DNA of 64,000 bases from Serratia proteamaculans. Its GTDB lineage: Bacteria > Pseudomonadota > Gammaproteobacteria > Enterobacterales > Enterobacteriaceae. The stretch's first letter is position 1, and each line of letters opens with the position of its first letter. This document shows positions 56,927-64,000 of the stretch, piece after piece. The notes below the pieces were generated by a model. The model had not been told where the DNA came from. It searched no databases and saw nothing but the letters and a program-made list of their open reading frames with translations. Both the position numbers and the translations under genes were made by a program. The stretch is from positions 930,001 to 994,000 of the forward strand of contig NZ_WBKI01000001.1 in the NCBI RefSeq assembly GCF_008830365.1, read 5' to 3'.

Positions 56927-59359
56927 ATGACCACGCTGGACCTGACCACCCTGACCGCACGTACCCTGGCCCACAAGAACGCACTGATCCATATCGTCAA
57001 ACCGCCGGTTTGCACCGAACGCGCACAGCATTATACCGAGGCCTATCAGCAGCATCTGGATAAACCCTTGCCGGTACGCCGGGCACTGGCGTTGGCCAAC
57101 CATCTGGCCAAACGCACGCTGCGAATTGACAACGATGAGCTGATTATCGGCAACCAGGCCAGCGAATTACGCGCCGCGCCGATCTTCCCGGAATATACCG
57201 TCGGTTGGGTCGAAGATGAGATAGACCAGTTGGCCGACCGTCCGGGTGCCGGTTTTTCCGTCAGCGAGGAGAATAAGGCAGTTCTGCACCAGGTATGCAC
57301 ATGGTGGCGAGGTCAAACGGTGCAGGACCGCTGCTACGGCATGTTCACCGATGAACAAAAAGCCCTGCTGGCCACCGGCATCATCAAGGCCGAAGGTAAT
57401 ATGACCTCGGGGGATGCACACCTGGCGGTGAATTTCCCACTGCTGCTGGAAAAAGGCCTCGACGGGCTGCGTGACAAAGTGGATGAGCGCCGCAGCCGCA
57501 TTCGGCTCACCGACTGGCAAGAGCTGCAGCAAGAGCAATTCCTGAAGGCCATCGACCTGACGCTGGAAGCACTGAGCGAACATATCCTGCGCTTTGCCCG
57601 GTTGGCCCACAGCATGGCCCAGGCGGAAAGCCGTCACTGGCGCAGTGAGGAGTTGCTGGCCATCGCAGAAAACTGCGAGTTGATCGCCCACCGTCCACCA
57701 CAGACTTTTTGGCAGGCTCTGCAACTGTGTTACTTCATTCAGTTGACGCTACAAATTGAATCCAACGGGCATTCAGTGTCCTTTGGCCGTCTCGACCAAT
57801 ATCTCTATCCCTGGTATCGCCGTGATGTCGAGCTGGAGCAAACTTTGCCGCGCGAGCGCGCGATTGAAATGCTGCACAGCTGCTGGCTGAAACTGCTGGA
57901 GATCAACAAGATCCGTTCCGGCTCACACTCCAAAGCCTCGGCAGGCAGCCCGCTGTATCAGAACGTAACTATCGGTGGGCAGCAACTGGTCGACGGCAAG
58001 CCGTGCGATGCGGTTAACCCCCTGTCCTATACCATTTTGGAATCTTGTGGACGCCTGCGTTCTACCCAACCCAACCTCAGCGTGCGCTACCACGCCGGGA
58101 TGAGCAGCGATTTTCTCGACGCCTGTGTACAGGTGATCCGCTGTGGATTTGGCATGCCTGCCTTCAACAACGACGAAATCGTCATTCCCGAGTTTATCAA
58201 GCTGGGGGTCGAACCGCAGGATGCTTATGACTATGCGGCAATCGGCTGCATCGAGACCGCTGTGGGGGGCAAGTGGGGCTACCGCTGTACCGGTATGAGC
58301 TTTATCAACTTCGCCCGCGTGCTGCTCGCCACGTTGGAACAGGGACGCGATGCCACTTCCGGTCAGATCTTCCTGCCGCAGGAACTGGCGCTGTCACAGG
58401 GCAACTTCAGCCATTTCGACCAGGTGTTGGGGGCCTGGGACAACCAGATCCGCTATTACACCCGTAAGTCGATTGAAATTGAGTGCGTGGTCGATAGCGT
58501 GCTGGAAGAAAATGCACACGACATTCTGTGCTCAGCACTGGTGGACGACTGTATCGAGCGCGGTAAAAGCATTAAGCAAGGTGGGGCAAAATACGACTGG
58601 GTTTCGGGCCTGCAGGTCGGTATCGCCAACCTGGGCAACAGCCTGGCGGCAGTCCGCAAATTGGTGTTCGAACAGGGCGTGATTGGTCAGCAGCAGTTAG
58701 CGGTTGCGCTAGCCAATGACTTTGACGGGCTGAGCGGCGAACAGTTACGCCAGCGGCTGCTCAACGCCGCGCCAAAATACGGCAACGACGTGGATGAAGT
58801 TGACCAACTGCTGGTGCGGGCTTATCAGACCTACATTGATGAACTCAGGCAGTACCAGAACACCCGTTTTGGTCGTGGCCCGATCGGCGGCACTTACTAC
58901 GCCGGTACCTCGTCCATTTCAGCTAACGTCCCCTTTGGGGCCGCCACCCTGGCAACGCCGGACGGCCGCAAAGCGCATACGCCGCTGGCGGAAGGTGCCA
59001 GTCCGGCTTCCGGCACCGATCACCTGGGGCCTACCGCCGTGTTCAACTCGCTGTCCAAGTTGCCTACCGCGTCGATCCTCGGTGGCGTGCTGCTGAACCA
59101 GAAGCTGAACCCGACCACGCTGGAGAACCCGGCCGATCGCGAAAAGCTGATGTTGATGTTGCGTACCTTCTTTGAGGCCTATCAGGGCTGGCATGTGCAG
59201 TACAACATCGTGTCGCGGGAAACCCTGCTGAAGGCGAAGCAACATCCTGACCAGTATCGTGATTTAGTGGTTCGCGTTGCTGGATATTCCGCTTTCTTTA
59301 CCGCATTATCCCCTGACGCGCAGGATGATATTATTGCGCGAACAGAACATACTATTTAA
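56927..59359 (+). CDS. ybiW: Glycyl-radical enzyme (YbiW-like, PFL-like)
   Basis: 810 residues, identical in length to E. coli YbiW. Thiyl cysteine in AIGCIETAVGGKWG (Cys441) and the glycyl-radical motif RVAGYSAFF with Gly786 near the C-terminus. The single C-x-E pattern (no CC of pyruvate formate-lyase) and the alpha-barrel resemble dehydratase-type members; the natural substrate of YbiW is unknown. Sits four bases after its activase, in an FNR-controlled operon divergent from fsa. Confidence 0.93.
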   Translation: MTTLDLTTLTARTLAHKNALIHIVKPPVCTERAQHYTEAYQQHLDKPLPVRRALALANHLAKRTLRIDNDELIIGNQASELRAAPIFPEYTVGWVEDEIDQLADRPGAGFSVSEENKAVLHQVCTWWRGQTVQDRCYGMFTDEQKALLATGIIKAEGNMTSGDAHLAVNFPLLLEKGLDGLRDKVDERRSRIRLTDWQELQQEQFLKAIDLTLEALSEHILRFARLAHSMAQAESRHWRSEELLAIAENCELIAHRPPQTFWQALQLCYFIQLTLQIESNGHSVSFGRLDQYLYPWYRRDVELEQTLPRERAIEMLHSCWLKLLEINKIRSGSHSKASAGSPLYQNVTIGGQQLVDGKPCDAVNPLSYTILESCGRLRSTQPNLSVRYHAGMSSDFLDACVQVIRCGFGMPAFNNDEIVIPEFIKLGVEPQDAYDYAAIGCIETAVGGKWGYRCTGMSFINFARVLLATLEQGRDATSGQIFLPQELALSQGNFSHFDQVLGAWDNQIRYYTRKSIEIECVVDSVLEENAHDILCSALVDDCIERGKSIKQGGAKYDWVSGLQVGIANLGNSLAAVRKLVFEQGVIGQQQLAVALANDFDGLSGEQLRQRLLNAAPKYGNDVDEVDQLLVRAYQTYIDELRQYQNTRFGRGPIGGTYYAGTSSISANVPFGAATLATPDGRKAHTPLAEGASPASGTDHLGPTAVFNSLSKLPTASILGGVLLNQKLNPTTLENPADREKLMLMLRTFFEAYQGWHVQYNIVSRETLLKAKQHPDQYRDLVVRVAGYSAFFTALSPDAQDDIIARTEHTI

Positions 59360-59407
59360 ACAATAAATATTAGCGGCCGCACCTTGGTGGCCGCACATCA
59401 GGTTGAT

Positions 59408-60154
59408 ATGAATTCTAGACAACAGACAATATTGCAATTGGTTAACGACCGCCGGCGCATCAGCGTCAGCGATTTGGCTGCCGCCACCGGCGTTTCAGAG
59501 GTGACAATCCGCCAGGATTTGAACTTGCTGGAGAAACGCAGCTATCTGAAACGGGTACACGGCTCCGCGCTGGCGCTGGAAAGTGACGACGTCGATGCGC
59601 GCATGATGTCCAACTTCACCCTCAAGCAAAAGCTGGCGCAGTATGCCGCTTCGCTGGTTAACGACGATGAGACCATCTTCATCGAAAGCGGCAGTGCCAA
59701 CGCGTTGCTGGCTCGCTACATTGCCGAACGCAAGCGCATCACGTTGATCACCGTCAGCCACTATATCGCCAACCTGCTGAAAGAGACCGACTGCGAGGTG
59801 ATCGTGCTGGGGGGCATGTATCAGAAAAAGAGCGAAACCGTGGTTGGCCCCTTAACGCGTCAGTGCATTCAGCAGGTTCATTTCAGCAAGGCGTTTATCG
59901 GCATTGACGGCTACCATGCGGACACCGGCTTTACCGGCCGCGATATGATGCGTGCCGACGTGGTTAATGCCGTGCTGGCGAAAGGCGTGGAAAATATTGT
60001 CCTGACCGACTCGTCCAAATTTGGCCAAATCCAGCCCAATCCGCTGACTCAGCAGGGAAAAGTGCATCGGGTAATCACCGATTCGCGGCTGTCACTGGAA
60101 TATCAACACCAGTTGAAACGCCAGGGAATACAGTTGGATATAGTGAACGACTAG
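59408..60154 (+). CDS. yciT: DeoR-family regulator YciT
   Basis: 248 residues from ATG 59408; a start at 59384 lacks similarity. N-terminal DeoR helix-turn-helix ([20 protein letters not shown], then [22 protein letters not shown]) and a sugar-phosphate-sensing domain ([50 protein letters not shown]). Matches E. coli YciT and keeps its place near osmB, here with an araD-type gene between. Spaced 48 bases from ybiW, so it may be partly co-transcribed. In E. coli YciT has been linked to osmolarity. Confidence 0.9.
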   Translation: MNSRQQTILQLVNDRRRISVSDLAAATGVSEVTIRQDLNLLEKRSYLKRVHGSALALESDDVDARMMSNFTLKQKLAQYAASLVNDDETIFIESGSANALLARYIAERKRITLITVSHYIANLLKETDCEVIVLGGMYQKKSETVVGPLTRQCIQQVHFSKAFIGIDGYHADTGFTGRDMMRADVVNAVLAKGVENIVLTDSSKFGQIQPNPLTQQGKVHRVITDSRLSLEYQHQLKRQGIQLDIVND

Positions 60155-60203
60155 GCGTCAGGCAAGAATATGAACGGCCGTCGATCGGCGGCCATTCTGA
60201 AGA

Positions 60204-60899
60204 TCACTGGCCGTAATAGGCATTCTTACCGTGCTTACGCAGGTAATGTTTATCCAACAGTGTCTGCTGCATATTCGCCAACCCCGGCGTCAGTTGGTTT
60301 GAAAAAATCCCCATATAGGCAACCTCTTCCAACACCACCGCATTATGCACCGCGTTTTCCGCATCCTTCCCCCAGGTAAAAGGACCGTGCGAATGTACCA
60401 ATATCGCGGGGACCGCGGCAGGATCCAACTGGCGTTCAGCAAAGGTTTCGACAATCACCCTGCCGGTTTCCCATTCATAGCGGCCGTTAATTTCCTCATT
60501 CCGCATCTGTCGGGTACAGGGGATATCACCATAAAAATAATCGGCGTGCGTGGTCCCCCAGGCAGGAATGTCCAGCCCCGCCTGCGCCCAAATGGTAGCG
60601 TGGCGTGAATGGGTATGGACAATGCCCCCGGCGGCGCCAAACTCAAGGTAAAGTACGCGGTGGGTATCGCTGTCCGATGACGGCTTTTTACCTCCCTCCA
60701 CTACGTTGCCGCTTTCCAGTTCCACCACCACCATGTCATCACGGGTCATCACCTCGTATTCCACCCCAGAAGGCTTGATCACCATCAGCCCTTCACGGCG
60801 ATCGACGGCGCTGACGTTACCCCAGGTAAAAGTCACCAGATGATGCCGTGGCAGGGCCAGGTTGGCCTCTAATACCTGCTGTTTGAGTTCGTTAAGCAT
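60204..60899 (-). CDS. L-ribulose-5-phosphate 4-epimerase (AraD type)
   Basis: 231 residues. Class II aldolase/epimerase: zinc ligands in [11 protein letters not shown] (His95, His97) and HSHGPFTWG (His171), SGVEYEVM and the catalytic DSDTH aspartate. Interconverts L-ribulose 5-phosphate and D-xylulose 5-phosphate. No araA, araB, ula or sgb genes nearby, so arabinose, ascorbate or xylulose use cannot be told apart. ATG 60899 with the GGAAAGACAC spacer; it converges on yciT. Confidence 0.9.
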   Translation of the reverse strand: MLNELKQQVLEANLALPRHHLVTFTWGNVSAVDRREGLMVIKPSGVEYEVMTRDDMVVVELESGNVVEGGKKPSSDSDTHRVLYLEFGAAGGIVHTHSRHATIWAQAGLDIPAWGTTHADYFYGDIPCTRQMRNEEINGRYEWETGRVIVETFAERQLDPAAVPAILVHSHGPFTWGKDAENAVHNAVVLEEVAYMGIFSNQLTPGLANMQQTLLDKHYLRKHGKNAYYGQ

Positions 60900-61260
60900 G
60901 TGTCTTTCCCGTTTAAACCTGTTGGGAATATTGTCGGCAGGCCGGCTCTGAGAGGGTATGGCGTAAATCGCTAAAGACCGCGTAGCCTTCTGCTGGAAAC
61001 CGAGAACTGTGCGACACAGAGTGAATGGCCTGTAGAGGTGGGGAATGGACTTTAAGACTATTTACCTGTTTATCGTCAGGCAGAGGCTTATAGTGGATAT
61101 TGGCAGAGAGAGCGCTTCTGGCTTTTCAATTGTTCTGCCTTTAACAAAAAATGCCATTTTTTATATCGATACGCTTTGGGAGCTAATAGCAGGCCGAATT
61201 TAGGGTTCATGCCTATACTTATAGGGCACTCCCATAAGCCAATGCTAAGGAGAAGTCATT
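60900..61260. promoter_or_regulatory. 361-base gap with osmB promoter
   Basis: No gene seen. Near the right end CTATACTT (61213-61220) resembles a sigma-S-type -10 (CTATACT), 42 bases before the osmB start; E. coli osmB is sigma-S and osmotically regulated. The rest gives no clear signal. Confidence 0.5.
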
Positions 61261-61479
61261 ATGATGATTATCAATAAACGTTTCGCCACCGCTGCTTTGG
61301 CGCTTACACTGGCGTTTTCACTCAGCGCTTGTTCAAACATGTCCAAACGTGACCGTAACACCGCTATTGGTGCCGGCGCGGGGGCTGTAGGCGGCGCGGT
61401 GTTGACCGATGGTAGCGCATTGGGTACGCTCGGCGGGGCCGCCGTTGGGGGCATCATTGGTCATCAGGTAGGCAAATAA
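61261..61479 (+). CDS. osmB: Osmotically inducible lipoprotein OsmB
   Basis: 72 residues. Lipoprotein signal with lipobox LSAC, then SKRDRNTAIGAGAGAVGGAVL and a glycine-zipper (GTLGGAAVGGIIGHQVGK). Nearly identical to E. coli OsmB. Outer-membrane lipoprotein induced by osmotic and Rcs stress. Start ATG 61261 after AAGGAGAAGTC (61264 is also possible). Neighbour of yciT and yciH as in E. coli. Confidence 0.95.
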   Translation: MMIINKRFATAALALTLAFSLSACSNMSKRDRNTAIGAGAGAVGGAVLTDGSALGTLGGAAVGGIIGHQVGK

Positions 61480-61682
61480 CCTGATCGGCCACTATCTGGA
61501 TACCTCTGCCGACAGGCTGGCAAAAGCATTTACGCTTTGACGTATTAACCATAATAAAGATTATTTCAGGTCTGTTTTACCTTCAGTCAATGGCTCTTTG
61601 CCATTCACGGGTTAACGCCCGGCAGCATCACCCTATGCCATGCCGCAGTATTGTACCGCGGCATGGCAATTCCCCCAGGCGA

Positions 61683-62009
61683 TCAACCACCCGCCAGCTT
61701 GACCTTCATTCCTTTGGCTTCCAGCAGCTGTTTTAGTAAATCGCGCTTATCGCCCTGGATCTCAATCACGCCATCCTTGAGCGAACCACCGCAGCCACAC
61801 TTCTTCTTCAACTCGGCCGCCAGTTTTTCCAGTGCCGCATCATCCAGATCAACGCCCGAGATCAGGCAAACGCCCTTCCCCTTACGCCCACTGGTTTGAC
61901 GCTGAATGCGTACGATGCCGTCACCCTTGTCGCGCTGTGGCTTAACCTCTTCCTGTTTGATGCGGCCGCTGTCGGTGGAATAGACCAGGCGGCTGTTATC
62001 GTCCTTCAT
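61683..62009 (-). CDS. yciH: YciH, SUI1-like translation-initiation-factor homologue
   Basis: 108 residues from ATG 62009, chosen over the ATG two codons earlier because GAGG is then 8 bases upstream and the length equals E. coli YciH. SUI1/eIF1 domain: RIQRQTSGRKGKGVCLISG, LKKKCGCGGSLKDGVIEIQG, GDKRDLLKQLLEAKG. It helps discriminate initiation complexes in vitro; the cellular role is unclear. Follows pyrF with 10 bases between. Confidence 0.95.
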   Translation of the reverse strand: MKDDNSRLVYSTDSGRIKQEEVKPQRDKGDGIVRIQRQTSGRKGKGVCLISGVDLDDAALEKLAAELKKKCGCGGSLKDGVIEIQGDKRDLLKQLLEAKGMKVKLAGG

Positions 62010-62019
62010 GGTCATATCC

Positions 62020-62748
62020 TCAGGCCAGTGAGGCGCGAATGGCGCTCAGCGTGGCGGCAGGGTCAGCGGATTGGGTGATCGGACGCCCAATCACCATGTA
62101 GTCAACGCCCACCGCCTGTGCCTGCACCGGCGTCATGATGCGACGCTGATCGCCTGCGTCGCTGCCTTCAGGGCGGATACCCGGCGTCACCAACTGGAAC
62201 TGTTGACCACAGGCCGCTTTCAGGCGCTCGGCCTCATGCGCAGAACAGACTACGCCGTCCAGCCCGCAATCGCGAGTCAGGCGCGCCAGCCGTTCCGCAT
62301 GTTCGGCCGGTGAGAGATCAATACCGATAGCCTGCAGATCCTCCGCTTCCATGCTGGTCAGCACGGTCACGGCGATCAACAACGGCGCCTGCGCGCCATA
62401 AGACAGCAATGCCTCTTTGGCGGCAGTCATCATACGCGCACCGCCGCTGGCGTGAACGTTAACCATCCATACGCCCAGCTCGGCCGCTGCCGCTACCGCG
62501 CGGGCGGTAGTGTTAGGAATATCGTGGAATTTCAAATCCAGGAATACGTCGAAACCGCGGTCGTGCAAATCGCGCACCAGTTGCGGTCCAAACAGGGTGA
62601 ACATTTCCTTGCCCACTTTTAACCGACAGTCCTGCGGATCGATACGATCGGCAAATGCCAGCGCGGCACCTTTGTCCGCGTAATCCAGCGCAACGATAAT
62701 TGGCGATGATTTTAAGTCATTGTTATTAATGTTATTTTCAGACTTCAT
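62020..62748 (-). CDS. pyrF: Orotidine-5'-phosphate decarboxylase
   Basis: 242 residues from ATG 62748 (GAAGG upstream); two further in-frame ATGs exist up to 62796. TIM-barrel with the catalytic DLKFHDIPN and KVGKEMF lysine, and the phosphate loop [14 protein letters not shown]. Last step of UMP synthesis: OMP to UMP plus CO2. Followed by yciH as in E. coli, but lapB is not directly upstream: two + strand genes lie between. Confidence 0.96.
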   Translation of the reverse strand: MKSENNINNNDLKSSPIIVALDYADKGAALAFADRIDPQDCRLKVGKEMFTLFGPQLVRDLHDRGFDVFLDLKFHDIPNTTARAVAAAAELGVWMVNVHASGGARMMTAAKEALLSYGAQAPLLIAVTVLTSMEAEDLQAIGIDLSPAEHAERLARLTRDCGLDGVVCSAHEAERLKAACGQQFQLVTPGIRPEGSDAGDQRRIMTPVQAQAVGVDYMVIGRPITQSADPAATLSAIRASLA

Positions 62749-63076
62749 TTCTTCTACCTTCTGTAAAATGGACATAACCAGGTAACAACCCGCCAAACTG
62801 ACCGCCGCATTCTACATGCCAGCCGACAGAAATCCCAGCCGCAGCGCGTGCTGCGGTTAAGTAATGTTAACCCCTGGTTCGTCATCAAGCGTCAATATAA
62901 CCCGAATGCCATTAACCCAGACTGCGTAAAGCGCCGTAAAGATGCGTAAATTATAAATCAAATAATTTGAACAACAAGCTCAGCATTATCAGATTTTAAA
63001 TCCCCGTGGATGCTTTATTATTCAACGCATCGGAAGCAAACGGCTTCCAACCTAAATAAACAGACTGGAGTTTCCT
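62749..63076. other. 328-base gap holding divergent promoters of pyrF and the DUF1471 gene
   Basis: No gene. The pyrF side is GC-mixed; the right half (62930-63000) is AT-rich and probably carries the promoter of the DUF1471 gene, which has TGGAG 9 bases before its ATG. I see no named operator. Confidence 0.45.
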
Positions 63077-63337
63077 ATGAAAAGCATCAAATATTTTGCA
63101 GCCGCTGCCGCTATCGCCATGACCTCTTTCGCTACCTTCGCCGCTGAGCCGGTTGATCTGCAGCAGGCCACCAGCCTGACCGCCTCCGGTGTCGTCTCCG
63201 CAGGCCATGCTACTACCCTCAGTAGCCTGGAAAGCAAACTGGCCGCCAAAGCTGAAGCCCAGGGCGCCAGCAGCTACCGCATTATCTCAGCCGGTGGTAA
63301 TAACATGCTGAGCGGCACCGCAGTCATCTACAAATAA
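63077..63337 (+). CDS. YdgH/BhsA/McbA-like (DUF1471) periplasmic protein
   Basis: 86 residues with a signal peptide (MKSIKYFAAAAAIAMTSFAT, then FAAEPV; cleavage after about 22). The mature part has the DUF1471 pattern: LTASGVVSAGHATTLSSLESKLAAKAEAQGASSYRIISAGGNNMLSGTAVIYK. Such small proteins (BhsA, McbA, YhcN) affect stress tolerance and biofilm formation; mechanism unknown. Own promoter likely, monocistronic. Confidence 0.88.
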   Translation: MKSIKYFAAAAAIAMTSFATFAAEPVDLQQATSLTASGVVSAGHATTLSSLESKLAAKAEAQGASSYRIISAGGNNMLSGTAVIYK

Positions 63338-63509
63338 GTGCTTTCGGTATAGGGCCCGGCACGCCGGGCTCTATCTCAATCCCCCCCACCATATCGTTCA
63401 TTATTTCCCCGTCACAATGTTACATAAATATTAAATTTTTATTACACACTAGACACTCACTCACGACTGGCTTAGCTTGAAAGCAATCCTCCCGCAGAAA
63501 GGCTTCAAA

Positions 63510-63806
63510 ATGAGCGAGATATCTACACTAACGATTAAAATCCCTCTGGAACTCAAAGAAAAAATTCGTGCCATTGCCGCCGATAACCAACTTTCTCTGA
63601 GCGCTGAGGTTTGCCAACGTCTTGAACATAGCTTCGACTTCCCGGCTAAGGCGGAAAAAGCCGCTAAGAAATCGGCGGAGTTACACCATGGTGACATCGA
63701 CAACCAGGGTATTGAAGAAGAGATTGAGCAACCGCTGAACCAGAAAGAATTGAAGAAGCTGCGTCAGTTGCTGAAAGGTGGCGTCAAAGCCGGCAAGAAA
63801 AAATAA
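63510..63806 (+). CDS. Ribbon-helix-helix (Arc-like) DNA-binding protein
   Basis: 98 residues from ATG 63510, with AAAGG about 6 bases upstream. The first 45 residues fit an Arc/MetJ ribbon-helix-helix: strand STLTIKIPLELKEKIRAIAA, then DNQLSLSAEVCQRLEHSF. The rest is acidic then basic (GIEEEIEQPLNQKE, ending KKLRQLLKGGVKAGKKK). No toxin partner gene is adjacent, so a toxin-antitoxin role is not supported. Target unknown. A bidirectional terminator separates it from lapB. Confidence 0.8.
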   Translation: MSEISTLTIKIPLELKEKIRAIAADNQLSLSAEVCQRLEHSFDFPAKAEKAAKKSAELHHGDIDNQGIEEEIEQPLNQKELKKLRQLLKGGVKAGKKK

Positions 63807-63821
63807 AGCGCTATTCTCATA

Positions 63822-63851
63822 AAAAAACGGGGCTAATTTAGCCCCGTTTTT
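63822..63851. terminator. Bidirectional terminator before lapB 3' end
   Basis: AAAAAACGGGGCTA (63822-63835) pairs with TAGCCCCGTTTTTT (63838-63851), an almost perfect dyad with A and T flanks. Serves the ribbon-helix-helix gene (+) and lapB (-). Confidence 0.88.
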
Positions 63852-63870
63852 TATTGTGTATTACTGTGCG

Positions 63871-64000
63871 TTATTGTCCATCCAGCCCGCGGATCGGTTT
63901 AACCGATGACCAGGCTCGGCATGATGGACAATGCCAATAAAGAGAGTGTGCGGTAAAACCGCATTTATGGCAGCGATAGCGCGGCTTGGTACGTATTTGT
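63871..64000 (-). CDS. lapB: LapB (YciM) C-terminal end, partial
   Basis: Only the last 42 codons are in the window, ending at the TAA 63873-63871. They encode the rubredoxin-like zinc finger CHKCGFTAHSLYWHCPSCRA, then WSSVKPIRGLDGQ, the characteristic LapB C-terminus. LapB helps the FtsH protease degrade LpxC and so regulates lipopolysaccharide synthesis; the metal ring is needed for it. Reads out of the window to the right; E. coli has lapB next to pyrF. Confidence 0.9.
   Translation of the reverse strand, partial: QIRTKPRYRCHKCGFTAHSLYWHCPSCRAWSSVKPIRGLDGQ

Noticed and set aside
63510-63806. Toxin-antitoxin module
   Set aside because: The ribbon-helix-helix gene has no small partner gene within the window; a terminator and lapB follow directly.

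Overview
The window is a chromosomal segment of an enterobacterium, most likely Serratia (Yersiniaceae). This is inferred from gene content and order: ydbH/ldhA/hslJ, ttcA-fnrS-zntB, mppA-mpaA-ycjG-tpx-tyrR-ycjF-ycjX, pspABCD/pspF, sapABCDF, rnb and yciT-osmB-yciH-pyrF-lapB are familiar Escherichia coli neighbourhoods, here interleaved with genes E. coli lacks at these places. There is no replication origin, rRNA, tRNA, CRISPR array or intact mobile element.

Layout. 1-9.3 kb: 5' part of ydbH (window edge), a possible unannotated small RNA, ldhA, two small lipoproteins (HslJ and a DUF333 protein), an SMR efflux pump and nifJ. 9.6-12.7 kb: a citrate/tricarballylate-type MFS symporter with an orphan ModA-like binding protein and a LysR regulator. 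12.9-16.3 kb: a small accessory patch with TetR and RidA facing each other across three tandem palindromes, the remains of an aldo/keto reductase fused to an IS3-family fragment, and a LexA-controlled umuDC pair whose umuD has an in-frame stop. 16.4-19.1 kb: ttcA, a glyoxalase-fold gene with its own LexA box, the FNR-activated small RNA fnrS, and zntB. 19.3-21.0 kb: an unknown membrane protein coupled to a secreted alpha/beta hydrolase. 21.1-30.3 kb: murein-peptide recycling (mppA, mpaA, ycjG), tpx, tyrR with a TyrR box, ycjF and ycjX. 30.6-35.4 kb: a phage-tailspike-like gene inserted inside the phage-shock locus, then pspDCBA and divergent pspF with a sigma-54 promoter. 35.3-38.3 kb: the iron-responsive small RNA ryhB beside a zinc-starvation operon (folE2, gamma carbonic anhydrase, COG0523 GTPase) behind a Zur-like palindrome. 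38.4-43.7 kb: sapABCDF. 43.9-46.2 kb: a cysteine-ending leader peptide plus hairpin before a CMD-domain (YciW-like) gene, and a LysR gene. 46.3-55.1 kb: dacD, ydeP, glyoxalase I, rnb, cstA. 55.2-60.9 kb: fsa diverging from a glycyl-radical enzyme and its activase behind a consensus FNR box, then yciT and an araD-type epimerase. 61.2-64 kb: osmB, yciH, pyrF, two small genes separating pyrF from lapB, and the 3' end of lapB.

Themes. Anaerobic and redox metabolism recurs (ldhA, nifJ, fnrS, ybiYW, ydeP), as do envelope stress and murein turnover (psp, sap, mppA/mpaA/ycjG, dacD, osmB) and metal homeostasis (zntB, ryhB, the Zur module). The less ordinary items are the leader peptide before the CMD gene, the split umuD, the tailspike gene inside the psp locus, the three-operator TetR/RidA switch, and the structured candidate RNA upstream of ldhA.
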